A stretch of 64,000 nt of DNA from Neoceratodus forsteri (lineage: Eukaryota; Chordata; Ceratodontiformes; Ceratodontidae): assembly GCA_016271365.2 (NCBI GenBank), contig JADMNL010000028.1, positions 55,508,001 through 55,572,000 on the forward strand, given 5' to 3'. The position numbers were made by a program, and so were the translations under genes. Below, in pieces: positions 43,546-55,493 of the stretch (within the stretch, counting starts at the first letter, position 1; each line of letters opens with the position of its first letter). A model generated the notes under the pieces. The model saw only the letters and a list, made by a program, of their open reading frames with translations. It was not told the DNA's origin and did not search any database.

Positions 43546-46500
43546 TTTTGTGGCCAAGTTTTCCATTAGCAGTTTTCCAGTAGCACCTGCCACTAGAGGG
43601 ATTCTTGTTCTTTCATTTAAAAAAAAAAGTCTACCCTCTGAAAGATACAGTTGCTTTACTTGCTATATACCTTCCTTCCTGCCCTCGAGATCCTCTCGAA
43701 CTGGAAGACTTCCCTGAACCATGGGACTGCTGAGAGCAATGCTATTGGCCCCACAGTATCTGTACCGCACCTGATTGGACTCTCTCTTGCCTTCTGCTTA
43801 GGGATTGGCTCTTGAGCCAGCTAAAACTTTGCTTGGGGTTGCTGCACCATTCATTTCTATGGCAAACAGCCAAAATTTTATGCCCGCCCTCCCCTCTGAC
43901 CTTAACTTTATAGACCTTCCTCCACACCCCTGGTAGCTCCACACCCCACTCATGCTCCATTGGGTACCTGTTTTGGGACCCTGCAATCTTAGTCACCGCC
44001 TCCCACTCCCTGGCTGCCTGGCCTTCCTGGCTGTAGCCTCACTTCCCACTGATCCAGCTACTGCTCTTCCACCCCTTTCTCCTAGCCCTGATAGCCTGTC
44101 TTAACCCCCTCCCTCCGCCTACCCCAGATCCTACCTTAATCATGCCTCCACCATTCTCTGCCCCTATTCTATTTCTTCTTGCATGTCTTTCTTCACTGCA
44201 AACCCCAAAAGCCTGCTTTCCCTCCTTCTCCCACAGCTTCCACATTTCTACATCCTTCCTCCACATAGGCATGCTGCACACTGGTCACTGCCCTTGCCCA
44301 GGGTCCATCCTACCACCATGAAACTGTCCTACACCCACACTGGTCCTAGCCCTCCACTCTGGTCCCCTTGTCTCGCTTACCCTCACCCACTATCGTTGAT
44401 GCTCGGCAATTTCCCGAGATGCTAGCAGGTGAAAGCATTCCCTTAAAGAAATATGCTGCAGCTCCTTGAGCTAGTCGTCCTCCTCTTAATGCTGTCAGGC
44501 AATGTGCACCCAAATCCTGGCCCATTCTGCTCTAAAACCACTAGTCTGAGCAAGTCTTGGATGCCCTCTCATTCATATCAATCAACATCTGCAGCCTCCT
44601 TCCTAAAATGGATGCCCTACAGGCCTTCACCAGCCAACACTGCCGTGACATCCTGGCAGTTGTCAAAACCTGGCTCACGCCATCAGTACCGGACCATGCA
44701 ATCAGCCATCCTGGCTACAACGTCTTTAGGCTGGATTGCTCTCCAAAAGAGGCGGGGCTGTGTTTCTACCTAAAAGACTCTATACAGGGGCACCACATCA
44801 TTACCTCACTCCAACCCAAAACTTCTCAGATACTGCCAGTGAGAATCCTCCTCAGAGCCCAACACAAAACCCTCATTGTTGCCACCATCTACATCCCTTC
44901 CAAAGAATAGGGAGTCTAAAAGCTGTTGTTGACTTTGTAAAGTCACTCCCACGGACACTGAATCCATCCTCCTAGGTGACTTCAACATGAACTGGCCTGC
45001 GGCTGATGCTGGCGCACACAGGGATACCGTTGCTGCGGTGAACCTCACACAAATAATTGACTCACCAACCAGGAAAAATTACAGGACCGGCACCAGCACA
45101 CTCTTGAACTCGATCCTTACCAGTCACCCATCACGGATATCTAACACTAATGTCCTCCCTGACTTTCTCAGTGACCACTACCCTGTTAGCAGTACCAGAT
45201 GAAATAAATTCATCAAACAACCACCAAAAACCATCACCAGCAGGGTTCTACCCCGTGGTCACCTTCCTCGACTCAAATCCCACCACCTCCATCAAGACTG
45301 GTCCCCTATCTTCAATGCAACCAACGTAAACACGGCCCTTGACCACTTCATAAACATCTTCACTGTGGCCTGTGACATGTATGCTCCTATTAAGAAACAC
45401 AAAGTCAAATCACTCAGTAACTCTTGGCTCACAGGTGACCTCCTCAGGATGATAAAAAACAAGAGACCACCTATGGGAGCTGGCCAGAAACTCTGGAAGG
45501 CAAAACGACATCCAAAACTACAAACGTGCCCACAATGACTGCACCAAAACCATCTGGCAAACGAAGTCCGCCTACTATAAGCATGCCCTCACAAACTCCT
45601 GGGGCAATGGTCGGGAATTCTGGAAGAACATAAAGGAACTCACCAGGAATCCACCCAAGCCCTCCCCCCATCAATACTCAACATCAACGGAACCACAACC
45701 CTCAACCCAAAAACCATTGTAGATACCTTTAACAGAGCCTTTACTGACCTCTGCGCTGTCCTACCCCAGGACTACTTCAAAGATGGTGAAGCCCCTCTGT
45801 CCACAATGAACACTACTCCCACCAGCTCCCCCCCGCTTCTACTTCAAAGCAGTCAAGGCTCACCAAGTACGCAAATATGTTACCAAAGCCCTTGGTAAAT
45901 CAAGATTCAGTAATGACTCCCCTCGATCTCAAAATCCTGTCTCTCACACTTGATGAAGTGCTTAGTCCTCTGACCAGAATTTTCAACATCTCCTCAGCCT
46001 TAACCAGTTCCGGACAGATGGAAACCTGCCACTGTCACCCCAATCCATAAAAGTGGTGACAAACTGACCACGATAACTACAGACCTATCTCCCTACTACC
46101 CCACTCTCCAAGGTACTAGAATGCATCATCTCAGACCAGCTCCGAGAATACCTGGATACATACAACTTCCTGTGCAAGCAACAACACGGGTTCCTCAAAG
46201 GTCACAGCACCTCCACAGCCCTACTTGAATTCACCGCCAATCCACAATTCACTTGACTCAGGTGAACTACTAGGCTCAATCTACATTGACTTAACTAAAG
46301 CCTTTGACACCGTCAATCATTGCTTCCTGCTTGTCTAGCTTCAGAACACTGGGCTGTCAACCAACTCCACTGGCTGGTTTAAGAGCTACCTTGAAGAATG
46401 GTGCCAAACAGTAAGAATCGACGATACACTCTCAGACCCTAGACCGTTCTGCTCGGGAGTCCCTCAGGGCTCCATTCTGGGACCCCTCCTCTTCAGTCTA

Positions 46501-47790
46501 TTCTTAAACTCACTACCAGACAGCTGCCCAGAATAAATAATTCTCTACACTGACGATGCTGTGATCCTCACCTCAGACCCTGTTCCAATCCAATTACAAA
46601 ATAAACTTTAGCGGGCCTTCTCCTCCATTGAATCCTGGTTCCTAAATCATAAACTGCTTCTCAATCAGAAAAAAAAACAAGTCTATGGTCTTCTGCAGCT
46701 CCCACAACAAAACAAACAACTCCACCTCTCCATTGCAACCGAACAAGGAGCCATCCTACAGCAAACACAATCGTTTAAGTACCTCCGCATCACCCTTGAT
46801 CCCCACCTCTTCGCGCTGTCCATGTCAGCAATGTTGCAAAGTCTGCCAATGCGAGGTTAGGCATATTATTCCGGCACAGGAAACACCTAACCCAGAAGCA
46901 CTGTCAGTGGCCATCCAAAGCTCCATCATCAGCATCATAGACTATGGTCTTATCTTATACGGGTCTGCAACTACAACTACTCTCAAATGTATCATGACCT
47001 CCCTGAATATGGCCTGCTGTCTCATCACTGGCTCACATCGCCATACCCACACATGTGACCTTTATTCCCAATCTGGATGGCTTCAACAGGACAAACGCAT
47101 AAAATACCAAACCTGCATCACGGCCAAGAAAATTATAATGGGGCTTGCCCCACCTGGTGTCTGTGCCCTCCTTAAGCCTAGACATAGGAACATCACTACA
47201 AGGAGATCCAATTCCCATCTACTACATATCCCACGATGTCACACGACCCACGGACAATGATCATTTGCCTATTGGACATCCAACTGGCTCAGCTCTCCTG
47301 GCAGCGACATAGCGACCGCTCCAACACTTGGCCTCTTCAAGTCCAAGCTGCGCCTCTCACTGCTTGTATCCTGTGATTGCCCATCTTAACATTTCCACCA
47401 TTCCAGCTGCACATGCCCCAGCACTTGCAATAAATCTTTGCACCCCTAGCACCTTACCTGTCTATTCCCTTGACAAGGCCCCCTGGCGCACTGTCTCCAC
47501 CCCGCCCCCCTCCCCATATCTCCACTCCTGCCCCACCCCAACCACCTCCCATTCCCCTTACCCCTGCACCTCCCCCCTTGACCTCCTACCCTCACTTCCC
47601 CACCCCCTTCCCTTGTCTTGCTCATAGCTCAAGTCTTTGAACTGGGTATTACATGTCTGTAAGTCAATGACTATGTTTGTAATAAAATGATAACTGTTCC
47701 ACACACTGATGTGGAACCTTTCTAAAGAGCCTCCGCTCAAAGGTATTGTAATCCTAGATTGAAATAAATAAAACGTCATTAAAGAATGCA
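43546..47790 (+). mobile_element. L2-like LINE, full-length-like but decayed
   Basis: This element differs from the CR1-like family: C-rich coding strand, LSGNVHPNPGP at the start of ORF2 (about 44492-44525), endonuclease, RT and a 3' UTR with AATAAA (47764) ending near 47790. The NPGP opening is typical of L2/Rex-type and related LINE ORF2 proteins. I see no convincing ORF1 between 43546 and 44450. Many frameshifts and stops are present. The C-rich stretch at 47500-47620 is 3' UTR. Confidence 0.75.
44453..47350 (+). pseudogene. L2-like LINE ORF2 (endonuclease and RT)
   Basis: The ORF starts MLQLLELVVLLLMLSGNVHP. A frameshift leads to FISINICSLLPKMDALQAF and DILAVVKTWLTPSVPDHA; the endonuclease motif normally reads TETW, so the catalytic Glu is Lys here. 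Further blocks are LGDFNMNW (near 44975) and FLSDHYPV (45160-45185). The RT has YRPISLLP (about 46080), motif A IYIDLTKAFDTVNHCFLL (46279-46332), motif B SGVPQGSILGPLLFSLFL (46455-46508) and motif C ILYTDDAVI (46541-46567), with Thr for the usual Ala. The C-terminal region extends to about 47350 in shifting frames. It is clearly dead, with more than ten disruptions by eye. Confidence 0.8.
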
Positions 47791-48133
47791 CCTGCAAATA
47801 GACTTCTTCCTCTTCTCCACATTACAACAACCCACATCAGATCCATTCCCCTGCCATTGAACCTGTTTTACCATGTCTTTTGCCTACTGTATAGCTTCAT
47901 CTCAATGTACTTTACTCTGAATTTGACGCCTATTAGTTCTACACAGATGTCTTGTCTGACATTAGTGAAATGCTCCTTTAGGTCTCGACCTGACTTCCCC
48001 ATAACCAATGTACATGTACACTTTTGCAGTGTTTTGTCTTTCTCTGAAATGAATTACTTGCACTATGATTTTATTGTAAATATTCATGGACCTGTTATTG
48101 TCACTTTGTTGTTGTTTTCAAACAACATGAAGT
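47791..48133. other. No gene seen
   Basis: Short AT-rich gap between the L2-like LINE 3' end and the left terminal repeat of the DIRS element. Confidence 0.5.
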
Positions 48134-48280
48134 CTTCTGTATTCTGACATTATGCAGTTAGCCCCAGCACTTGAACTATTCAGAGAGGAAAGAGTTAACT
48201 CTATGCGAAGCATAGAACATTGAGCTCGAGCTTAGACCTCTGTCTGCTGCACTTTGAAGTATAACCATCAGATTCTTTAC
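48134..48280 (+). repeat. DIRS left inverted terminal repeat
   Basis: From 'cttctgtattctgacattat' through 'gaggaaagagttaactctat' to 'accatcagattctt', this ~145-bp segment is the near-exact complement of 53566-53720. Inverted rather than direct terminal repeats are the mark of DIRS1-type elements. Small indels separate the two copies. Confidence 0.9.
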
Positions 48281-48647
48281 TCGCTGAACTGAACAGTCAC
48301 TCCAGAGATCTCCTCCGCTATTGGATCGGTCCAGTAAAACATTGGTTTTAAACGGCTTTTCATTTATTTCTTCAGTTCAGATCCCTGTCTGCAGTACAGT
48401 AAGTACTTTAGGTAGTGTACTAGTGCTGAATTTGTGGAAATTGTAAAATAAATATTTCAATCGGTTCAGCTGAACCAGTTGTATGTTATTTTATCTTGTT
48501 TTTTCTTTGAGTGAAATTAGTGTGAGATACCAGTCCTTATCGGTTCTAAAAAATGTATTTTATCATTTTTCCCAACACCCGTTACATGGTTAGGAACCGA
48601 TATGGGGGTCTTGCCAAGCTGTTGCCAAAAAAAGGGTAAGTTGTAGG

Positions 48648-50160
48648 ATGGCTTCGTCTGAGAAACCCAAGAGAAAAACCGGGCCCACTGGGTTTCAACA
48701 CTGCAGTGAGTGTGGGGAGGTCTTTGCTAAGGCTGATCCCCACACCACCTGTGTTTACTGTCTGGGTTTTGACTACCTGGATTCAGACTGCCAAATCTGT
48801 AAAAACTTTCCTAGGGCCACCCTGGATAAAAGATTGGGCAAGCTTAGAGAATAGGAGGCCAAGAAGTCCGCTGATCCGGATGGCCAACCCAGTTCAGTTC
48901 CGACCGAACCTGAGGGAGTGCCCATTGACCTGGGCAAGACTCCTCAGGCAAACAGAGAGCCGATCCTGAAGGGCAGTTCCAGAAAAAGAAAGAAAAAGGA
49001 GAAATCGGCCAGTTCAGATCCAGAACCTCATCGTCCAACCGCCGTGTCAGAGTGATTAGTATAGTTGAATTACTCCGTTCGATTCCGGCTGATCCGATGC
49101 CTCCCAGTAGGCATTGGGTTCAGTTGGTTCCCCCCGGTTCAGGATTATTCCCTGGAAGACTATTACAAACTGGATTTGGAGGGGGATGAAGATGATTATG
49201 ATGGTGTGGAAGGTCTGGATCAGCCCATAGAACAGGACATATCCCCAGACAGACCTGGTGTTTCCCCTCCTAGGCTTTCTGAGTCCTCTTGTCACGTTAT
49301 GTTCTACAAAAAAGTGGCAGAAACCATCCAACTCCCTTTAGATGAAGCTGTTGAGGAGCAAGAGGAGCCTGACTATGTGCAGAGTCCAAGAGGTTGTCTA
49401 TTCCCCCTTCACAAATCCTTTAGGAAACAGACACAGAAGTTACTTAAGACTCCAAATTCTTTACCTCCTGTGGGCAGGTGAATGGACAAGAGGTATATGT
49501 TGTCAGGCTCAAGTACACAGTACTTATACCAGCAATGCAGCCATGTTGGGGTCATGCAGGCTGCAGCCTGTGATAAGGCTAACATACGCTTGTCTTCACA
49601 CCCCGGATAAAGACTCCAGGAAGCTGGATGCCATGGCTTAAAACAGTACATGGCATCTTCTTTGGGACTCAGGCAGGCTAACTATATAGCCTATACAGCC
49701 AGATACCAAAAGTCCAGATGGGATACTTTCCTGAACTGGCTAAACAGGCTTCCCCAGCTTTCCAAGGAGTTGGAAGAGGTGGTTGCTGATGGGATTGAGG
49801 CATCTAAGATCAAGTTTCATGCTGCTGTGGACTCCAGTGATGTGTCATCACGAGGCATGGCTACATCTGTGGCTTTTCGGAGATTGGCTTAGCTCAGATG
49901 TACTAGCCTCTCACAGGACACCCAGGCTAAGGCCGTGGATTTTCCTGTGGTGGATAATTCTCTGTTTGGGGAGCAGACAGAGAAATATATGAAGAAAATG
50001 GACGTGCACAGGACCACTTACAGGAGTGCACGGGCCAAGGAAAGGCAGGCAACTTCTCAGAAGCAGCAATCTAGGGGCAGGGCAGGCCCTTTCACAGGCC
50101 TTTTACCAGGCACAGGCCTCCCTCATTTTCCTCAGAGGGGTTCTTCAGAGGAGAGGTAGA
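48648..50160 (+). pseudogene. DIRS gag-like ORF
   Basis: Met at 48648. Residues 22-56 hold a Cys/His pattern: HCSECGEVF, then DPHTTCVYCLGFDYLDSDC. A pattern of this CxxC...HxxCxxCLG type occurs at the N-terminus of DIRS gag proteins and is thought to bind nucleic acid. A stop after residue 68 ends the first frame. The rest continues in other frames: 49065-49481 (acidic, LEGDEDDYDGVEGLDQP), then 49650-49892 and 49935-50159. The C-terminal part is rich in Gln, Arg and Gly, as in many gags. It has at least three frame breaks. Confidence 0.75.
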
Positions 50161-50309
50161 AGGGGATGAGCAGGGCTGCATCCTCCTCTCAGTCTAAGGC
50201 TCCTGCCAAGCAGACGCCCTGATGTGCCAGCCTGGGTTGACTCCCCAATTCCTGTAGGAGGCAGGCTGGCTTACTACTTCCAGGACTGGAAGTCTGTTAC
50301 CTCAGACAA

Positions 50310-51735
50310 GTGAGTCCTGGAGGTAGTAGGCTAGGGACTGGCCCTCAGCTTCAAAAAATTTCCAAAGCTGATGGTCAGGTCCTTTCCACCTGCAAACATC
50401 TCCAAAACCATTGCCCTAGAGACAGAGGTTTCATCTCTGCTGGCTCTCAGAGTCATACAGAACATTCCTACACCTCACAGAGGCAAAGGTCTATACTCCA
50501 GATACTTCCTTACCCAGAAAGAAACAGGGGGAGTGGCTGCCCATCCTAGATTTAAAATACTTAAACAAGCATCTAGTAAAGCCAAAATTTAAAATGGTGA
50601 CTCTGGAAATAATTCTTCCCTGTCTAAGGCCAGGGGACTGGCTAGCCTCCCTGGACCTAAAGGATGCCTATTTTAACATTCCTATCAGATGCTCCCACAG
50701 AAGGTACCTCAGGTTCGAACTGCCTTCAGGCCATTATCAGTTCAAAGCAATGCCCTTGGCCTAACATCAGCTCCAAGGGTGTTTACAAAATGCCTAGCAG
50801 TAGTAGTGGCCTTTCTAAGGAGACAAAACATTTCCATATTCCCATACCTGGATGACTGGCTCATTGTGGGTCAGTCTCCAAACCAAGTCAAGTCAAATTT
50901 GCAAGTGACCCAACAAATGTGCACTTCTAAAGGATTCCTCCTCAATCTTCCCAAATCAGTTCTCGAGCCGGTGTAACTCTTGACCTTCATAGGGGGAGAG
51001 TTGGATACTGTCAAAGCAAGAGCCTTCCTCCCTCTGACAAGGGTAAAGGCCATTATAGAGCTGGCTTCTTCTTTCCACCTTCTGGTGTCTCAACCAGCAA
51101 GGCATTTCCTTCAGCTCCTGGGCCAAATAGCAGCTTCCACTGCAGTGGTCCAAGGAGCCAGATTTCAGATGAGAGACATCCAGTTCCATTTGAGGGTTTT
51201 TTGGTCTCAAATAAAAAGATACTCTAACCAAACTTATTCCAGTGACTCAGACTTTGATCCAGGCTCTCCAGTGGTGGTTGGATCAGGACAACCTCAGGCA
51301 AGGGGTTCCATTCATCACTTAATCTCATTCTGTGGTTCTAACCATGGATGCTTCTCTCCTTGGGTGGCGAGCTCACCTGGGAGCCCTCACAACTCAGGAA
51401 TGTGGTCCCCTCAGGGTCTGTTCTCCACATCACTCTTCTGGAGCTCAAGGCAGTTTACCTGGCTCTGCAGCCTTCTTGGTCTCAGTGCAGAACAGGGTGG
51501 TTCAGGTCAGGACAGACAACACCACCACCATGTGGTACATCAACAAGCAGGAAGGCACTTGGTCTATGGCCTTGTGCATGGAAGCCATGAAATGATGGTC
51601 CCTGGCTTATTCTCTACATACCTGTCTGGTAGCAGTCCACCTTCCAGGGAAGGACAATGTGCTAGCAGATGCATTGAGCAGGATTTCCCATGGCCATCAC
51701 AAATGGTTCCTGGATCACTAGTGTTAAAAGTGATT
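50310..51735 (+). pseudogene. DIRS reverse transcriptase and RNase H
   Basis: RT blocks: LASLPGPKGCLF in the frame that normally reads a Leu-Asp-Leu-Lys-Asp-Ala-Tyr motif A (50640-50680), SAPRVFTKCLAVVVAFL (50770-50820) and motif C FPYLDDWLIVG (50841-50873). YLDD is intact. The connection reads ARHFLQLLGQIAAST (51100-51145). RNase H shows TMDASLLGW (51341-51367), LELKAVYLAL (51440-51469), TDNTTTMWYINKQEG (51514-51560) and DNVLADALSRIS (51654-51692), covering the four acidic positions of the domain. A stop at 50974 and several frameshifts interrupt it. RT and RNase H together would copy the element's RNA to DNA. Confidence 0.85.
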
Positions 51736-53152
51736 TTTTCAAGGTGGGGCACTCCATAGATAGATCTCTTTCCAGCCCCAGACAATCACCAACTTCCCCT
51801 CTTTTGTTGCAGACAGTCTTGGGTTCAGTCCCCCTGGATGCTCTAATTCTGGATTTGGAGGGAAAATTTCTGTATGCCTTTCCTCCTTTTCCTCTACCAT
51901 TCAAAGTCCTGGTCAAGATAAGGTCACAATCTTGCAAAATGATCCTGATTGCTCCAGACTTGGCCAGACAGCCTTGGTATCCCCTGTTGCTGTCCCTAGC
52001 AGTCCATATTCCCCTACCTCTCCCCAGGAATCACAACCTGTTAACCTCTTCTCAGGGGAGGATTTGGTACCCCAACCTTCGGTCTCTCAATCTCAAGGCA
52101 TGGCTCTTGAAGAGCTAGAATATACAAATTTGCATCTGTCTCAAGGGGTTCTGGACATTCTCAAAGCCTCTCAAAACCTGCCACCAGAAAAACTTATAAC
52201 TCCGAATTGAAAAGATTCAGCATTTGGTGTTCCAATAAGCACATATCCCCAGATACTGCTGACTTGCCTACAGTTCTGGATTATATGGTTCATCTTAAAT
52301 GACTTAGGCCTCAGACCAGCTACCCTCAAAGTACACTTGTCAGCTGTTTCTGCATTTCTGTCAGTGGAAAGCCCTCATCACTGGCATCTCACCCTGTTTT
52401 CTGAAAATTATCCAAAGGATTGCTTCATACCAATCCCCCTTTAAGGATCCTACTCCTGCTTGGGATCTTAATGTCTGCATGGCTCATCTTATGCAACCCT
52501 TTTGAGCCTTTGTCCTCAGTAGAGCTTAAGTACTAGACCTGGAAAACTGTCTTCCTGGTAGCTATTGCCTCTGCCAGGCATATCAGTGAATTGCAAGCTC
52601 TGTCAGTAGAGCCTGATTTTATCTTATTCCTTAGAGATACGGTGGTCTTTAGAACCAACAGGAGGTTCTTACCCAAAGTGGTTTCAGATTTTCATCTCAA
52701 CCAACCCATGTCTCTTCCTGTGTTCTTCACTGATCATTCTTCCTCTTCAGGAGAGAGAACATTACACAGTTTGGATGTTAAAGGGCTCTTAGCTACTACA
52801 TTGAGCATGCCAAGGCACTTAGGTTTGACTTCCTCCAGTTGTTCCTCACTTATGGTGAAGTGGGAAGGGTAAACCTGCTACTAGGAGAACTATTGCCAGG
52901 TGGATTGTCTCTTGCACACAGTTCTGCTATGAAAAGCTAGGCAAATTACCCCCCTCAGGTCTGAGGTCTCATTTGACTAGAGATACAGCTACTTCTCCAG
53001 CTGTTGCCAGAGATATACCCTTATTAGAGATATGCAAAGCAGCCACCTGGATAACAGTTCGTACATTCACCAAGCATCACTCTCTGGATATCCAAGCTAG
53101 GAATAATGCTAGGTTTGGCACAGCAGTACTGCACAGTCTATTGCCAAAATAG
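51736..53152 (+). pseudogene. DIRS tyrosine recombinase
   Basis: The N-terminal part spans 51736-52210 (frame 51690-52118 and its shifts). The catalytic part begins VAIASARHISELQALSVEPD (52558-52617); the Arg at 52576-52578 is the expected first catalytic Arg. A later block reads RSHLTRDTATSPAVARDIP (about 52963-53020), supplying the His-x-x-Arg pair, then ICKAATWITVRTFTKHHSLD (53030-53089). In DIRS recombinases a Tyr is expected where this copy has His (codon cac, 53078-53080), so the nucleophile seems lost by one T-to-C change. The frame ends at a stop near 53150. The YR would normally integrate the circular DNA copy. Confidence 0.8.
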
Positions 53153-53276
53153 GTTCGATACCCTTCTCCATGGATGTACTGCTTGGTAGTCTACATAATG
53201 TCAAAACACAGCAAGACTTCATGTTGTTTGAAGAAAAAAATGCTCACCTTAGTAATTGTGTTTCTTCTAATGGAGC

Positions 53277-53293
53277 CTTGCTGTATTCTGACT
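53277..53293. repeat. Candidate DIRS internal complementary region
   Basis: The sequence gctgtattctgac (about 53279-53292) is the exact complement of gtcagaatacagc at the outer end of the right terminal repeat (53703-53715). It also resembles the outer end of the left repeat. DIRS elements carry such an internal region between the recombinase and the right repeat and use it to rebuild and circularise the ends. The match is short, so chance remains possible, but the location is as expected. Confidence 0.6.
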
Positions 53294-53565
53294 TCCCTCC
53301 CTGCTTCCCCTCTCAGAACCTGGTTTTTGGGAAGTGGGCTGGCAGGCGCAGTGTTGCACCTCAGGGGTGTACTTGGCACTCTTCCCTTTTTTAACAGGAG
53401 GAGTGGGTTATTTATATGTTTTTATAATCGTATTTGTTCACTACCTAGTTTTTGTTTTGGATTTCTCGACTTGAGTCTTTTTGGGGATCCAAAATATTTG
53501 GTTGCCTTTTGGCTAGTTAATTTTACACTTTCCACATTGGGGGGTAGATAGTTAGTGTTAGCTCA

Positions 53566-53720
53566 TAAGAATCTGATGGTTGCACTTCAAAGTGCTGCAG
53601 ACAGAGGTTTAAACCAAGCTTCAGCTCAACATTCTATGCATTGGCATAGAGTTAACTCTTTCCTCTCCGGAGCAGTTCAAGTGCTGAGGCTAACTGAATA
53701 ATGTCAGAATACAGCAGAAG
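53566..53720 (-). repeat. DIRS right inverted terminal repeat
   Basis: It starts with 'aagaatctgatggttgcact' and ends with 'ataatgtcagaatacagcag'. It pairs along its length with 48134-48280, including the shared block around 'agagttaactctttcctctc'. Confidence 0.9.
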
Positions 53721-54241
53721 CTTTGCTGCTACACATCTGGTGCTATTGATATTTATCTCTAAATCTGCACTAATTGTTCTACAGACAACCCTGTAAGCTA
53801 CCCTTGAGTGGGAATTGACCTGTGCACTGGCCGAAAGCTGGAAGACAGGCCCCGGTTCTACACAAGCCTAGTGGTTACAAGAAGGAGTTTGTGTTATTTT
53901 AAAGTAGAATACCTGCTCATTAACAGCCCTTATCAGGGCGGTGGACATGTTAATCTACTAGGATAGTGCAAGGGGGCTAATATATCTTTCGCTGTAAACA
54001 ATATTTAGTTGCTAGGTACAGAACGCCAGACATTGGTCACGTGCTGTGACTTCTGGGTCCCAATACCTATTCAAACTGCTCGCACTGCTCACGGAGTAAG
54101 CGTGCGGTTTAGCACATGAAGACGTGTGCAGAGACATGTATGTCTTGCACATGTGTCAAGCTTGTCCAGTGAAACAGCAGAACTAGGGACTGGTTAGTAA
54201 GATTATTTATTAATTGGCAGGTGCTATTTAGACCCTAGTGT
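53721..54241. other. No gene seen
   Basis: Unassigned sequence between the DIRS right end and an AT-rich LINE ORF1. It may hold the 5' leader of that LINE. Confidence 0.4.
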
Positions 54242-54341
54242 TTTGTCTAAGCAGAGACATTTGGTAATTATAAACATCAGACATTACTATGGAGAACATA
54301 TTTTCATATATGTTGCACACAGGCCATATGTACTTAGCATT

Positions 54342-55374
54342 ATGTCAAATAATAATGGATGTTCTCAGGCATCAGATTGTCCAAATTGTCTAGAGCTGAA
54401 CACATTGAGACATGAAATTATAAGGCTATGATCAGATTTGGATGCAATTAAAGAATTAAGAGCTCTTGAATGTTATGTGGCTAACACGTTACGTGGACTT
54501 CAACCACCTGAACAGAATAACGAGGTCTCTCCCCAATTAGAACAAAATTATTTAAATAATGTACAAATTTTATTAAATACAGCAACTGCTACCATTCCAA
54601 ATGAAATAGAAAGAAATCAATATACAATACTATCTGAGCAAACTCAGCAAGATGATTTTGGTTTTATCTACGTTTTCCAATAAATGTCCTAGAGATGTTA
54701 ATATGGAACATAAAGATGGTTGGGTAGAAATACAACAAAAAAAAAGAATTTAAAATGGATGGCAAGCAGTCGGTGTTCCAAATACTGAGTCAGAACATCT
54801 ATCTGAAATTAGAAATAGATTCAGTACCTGCTACCTTCCCCAACTGTTGCTAGTAATGATGTTAATGTTTCTGATGAAGTTGTTGATCCAATCCTTCCTA
54901 TTTTGATTATAGGGGACTAGTTATAAAACATGCTAGCACCATGTTCCATAATGACAATCTGAAAGTTCATTGTTTTCCAGGTGCAAAATAAAAGATCTTA
55001 AGGAAAATATTGAAGAATTGATTACACAACCATCAAATGTTATTTTTCACGTAGGGACTAATAATGTAGGATATGATCATGAGAAAGACATTTGTTTCGA
55101 TGTCACTTGGAAAACTTGCTGCATTTAAGAATTGTAAGATCTTTATCTCAAATATTCTTCCAATTCCACGTGCAAAGTTGGAAAAAAATCACACTATAGA
55201 ACGTATCAATGCTAGACTGTTTAATTGGTGTAAAAGGAAGATTTTCACTTTATTAACTGTTGGGAAGTCTTTGCTAATAAAGATTTGTTCACAAAAGATG
55301 GGTTACACAAAGATGGGTTTGCTGAATTATGTGGTCACTTTGTAGACTCAGTGGAATCACTTTGTTTAAACTAT
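54342..55374 (+). pseudogene. AT-rich LINE ORF1 (zinc-like N-terminus, SGNH block)
   Basis: From Met at 54342 the frame reads MSNNNGCSQASDCPNCLELN, a Cys pattern, and a helix-prone stretch. A stop at 54429 and a restart lead to residues rich in Asn, Gln and Glu (54438-54683). Later frames include NVIFHVGTNNVGYDHEKD (about 55039-55092), the GTND-type SGNH block of LINE ORF1 proteins. The stop is at 55372-55374. Codon use is far more AT-rich than in the CR1-like family around it, so this is a different LINE. Its ORF2 is probably the AT-rich frame from 60020, beyond the inserted LINE. Confidence 0.6.
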
Positions 55375-55493
55375 TAAAGGGAGGGTTACAATCTGAAAGA
55401 TAAGAAACATAGAAACATAGACTTGATGACAGATAAGGACCACTTGGCCCACCCAGTCTGCCCATTTGCTTCCTATTGGATAAGCTGCAGATT

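Larger units (their letters stand above)
48134..53720 (+). mobile_element. DIRS-type tyrosine-recombinase retrotransposon
   Basis: A 5.6-kb element with inverted terminal repeats (48134-48280, 53566-53720), a gag-like ORF with a zinc-finger, RT joined to RNase H, and a tyrosine recombinase (YR) at the 3' end. There is no integrase or protease, and no target duplication is expected: DIRS elements integrate a circular intermediate with the YR. A candidate internal complementary region lies at 53277-53293. The order and content match DIRS elements of amphibians, fish and reptiles. Coding parts carry frameshifts and stops, so this copy is inactive, but it is nearly full length and both termini are present. 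Confidence 0.9.
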
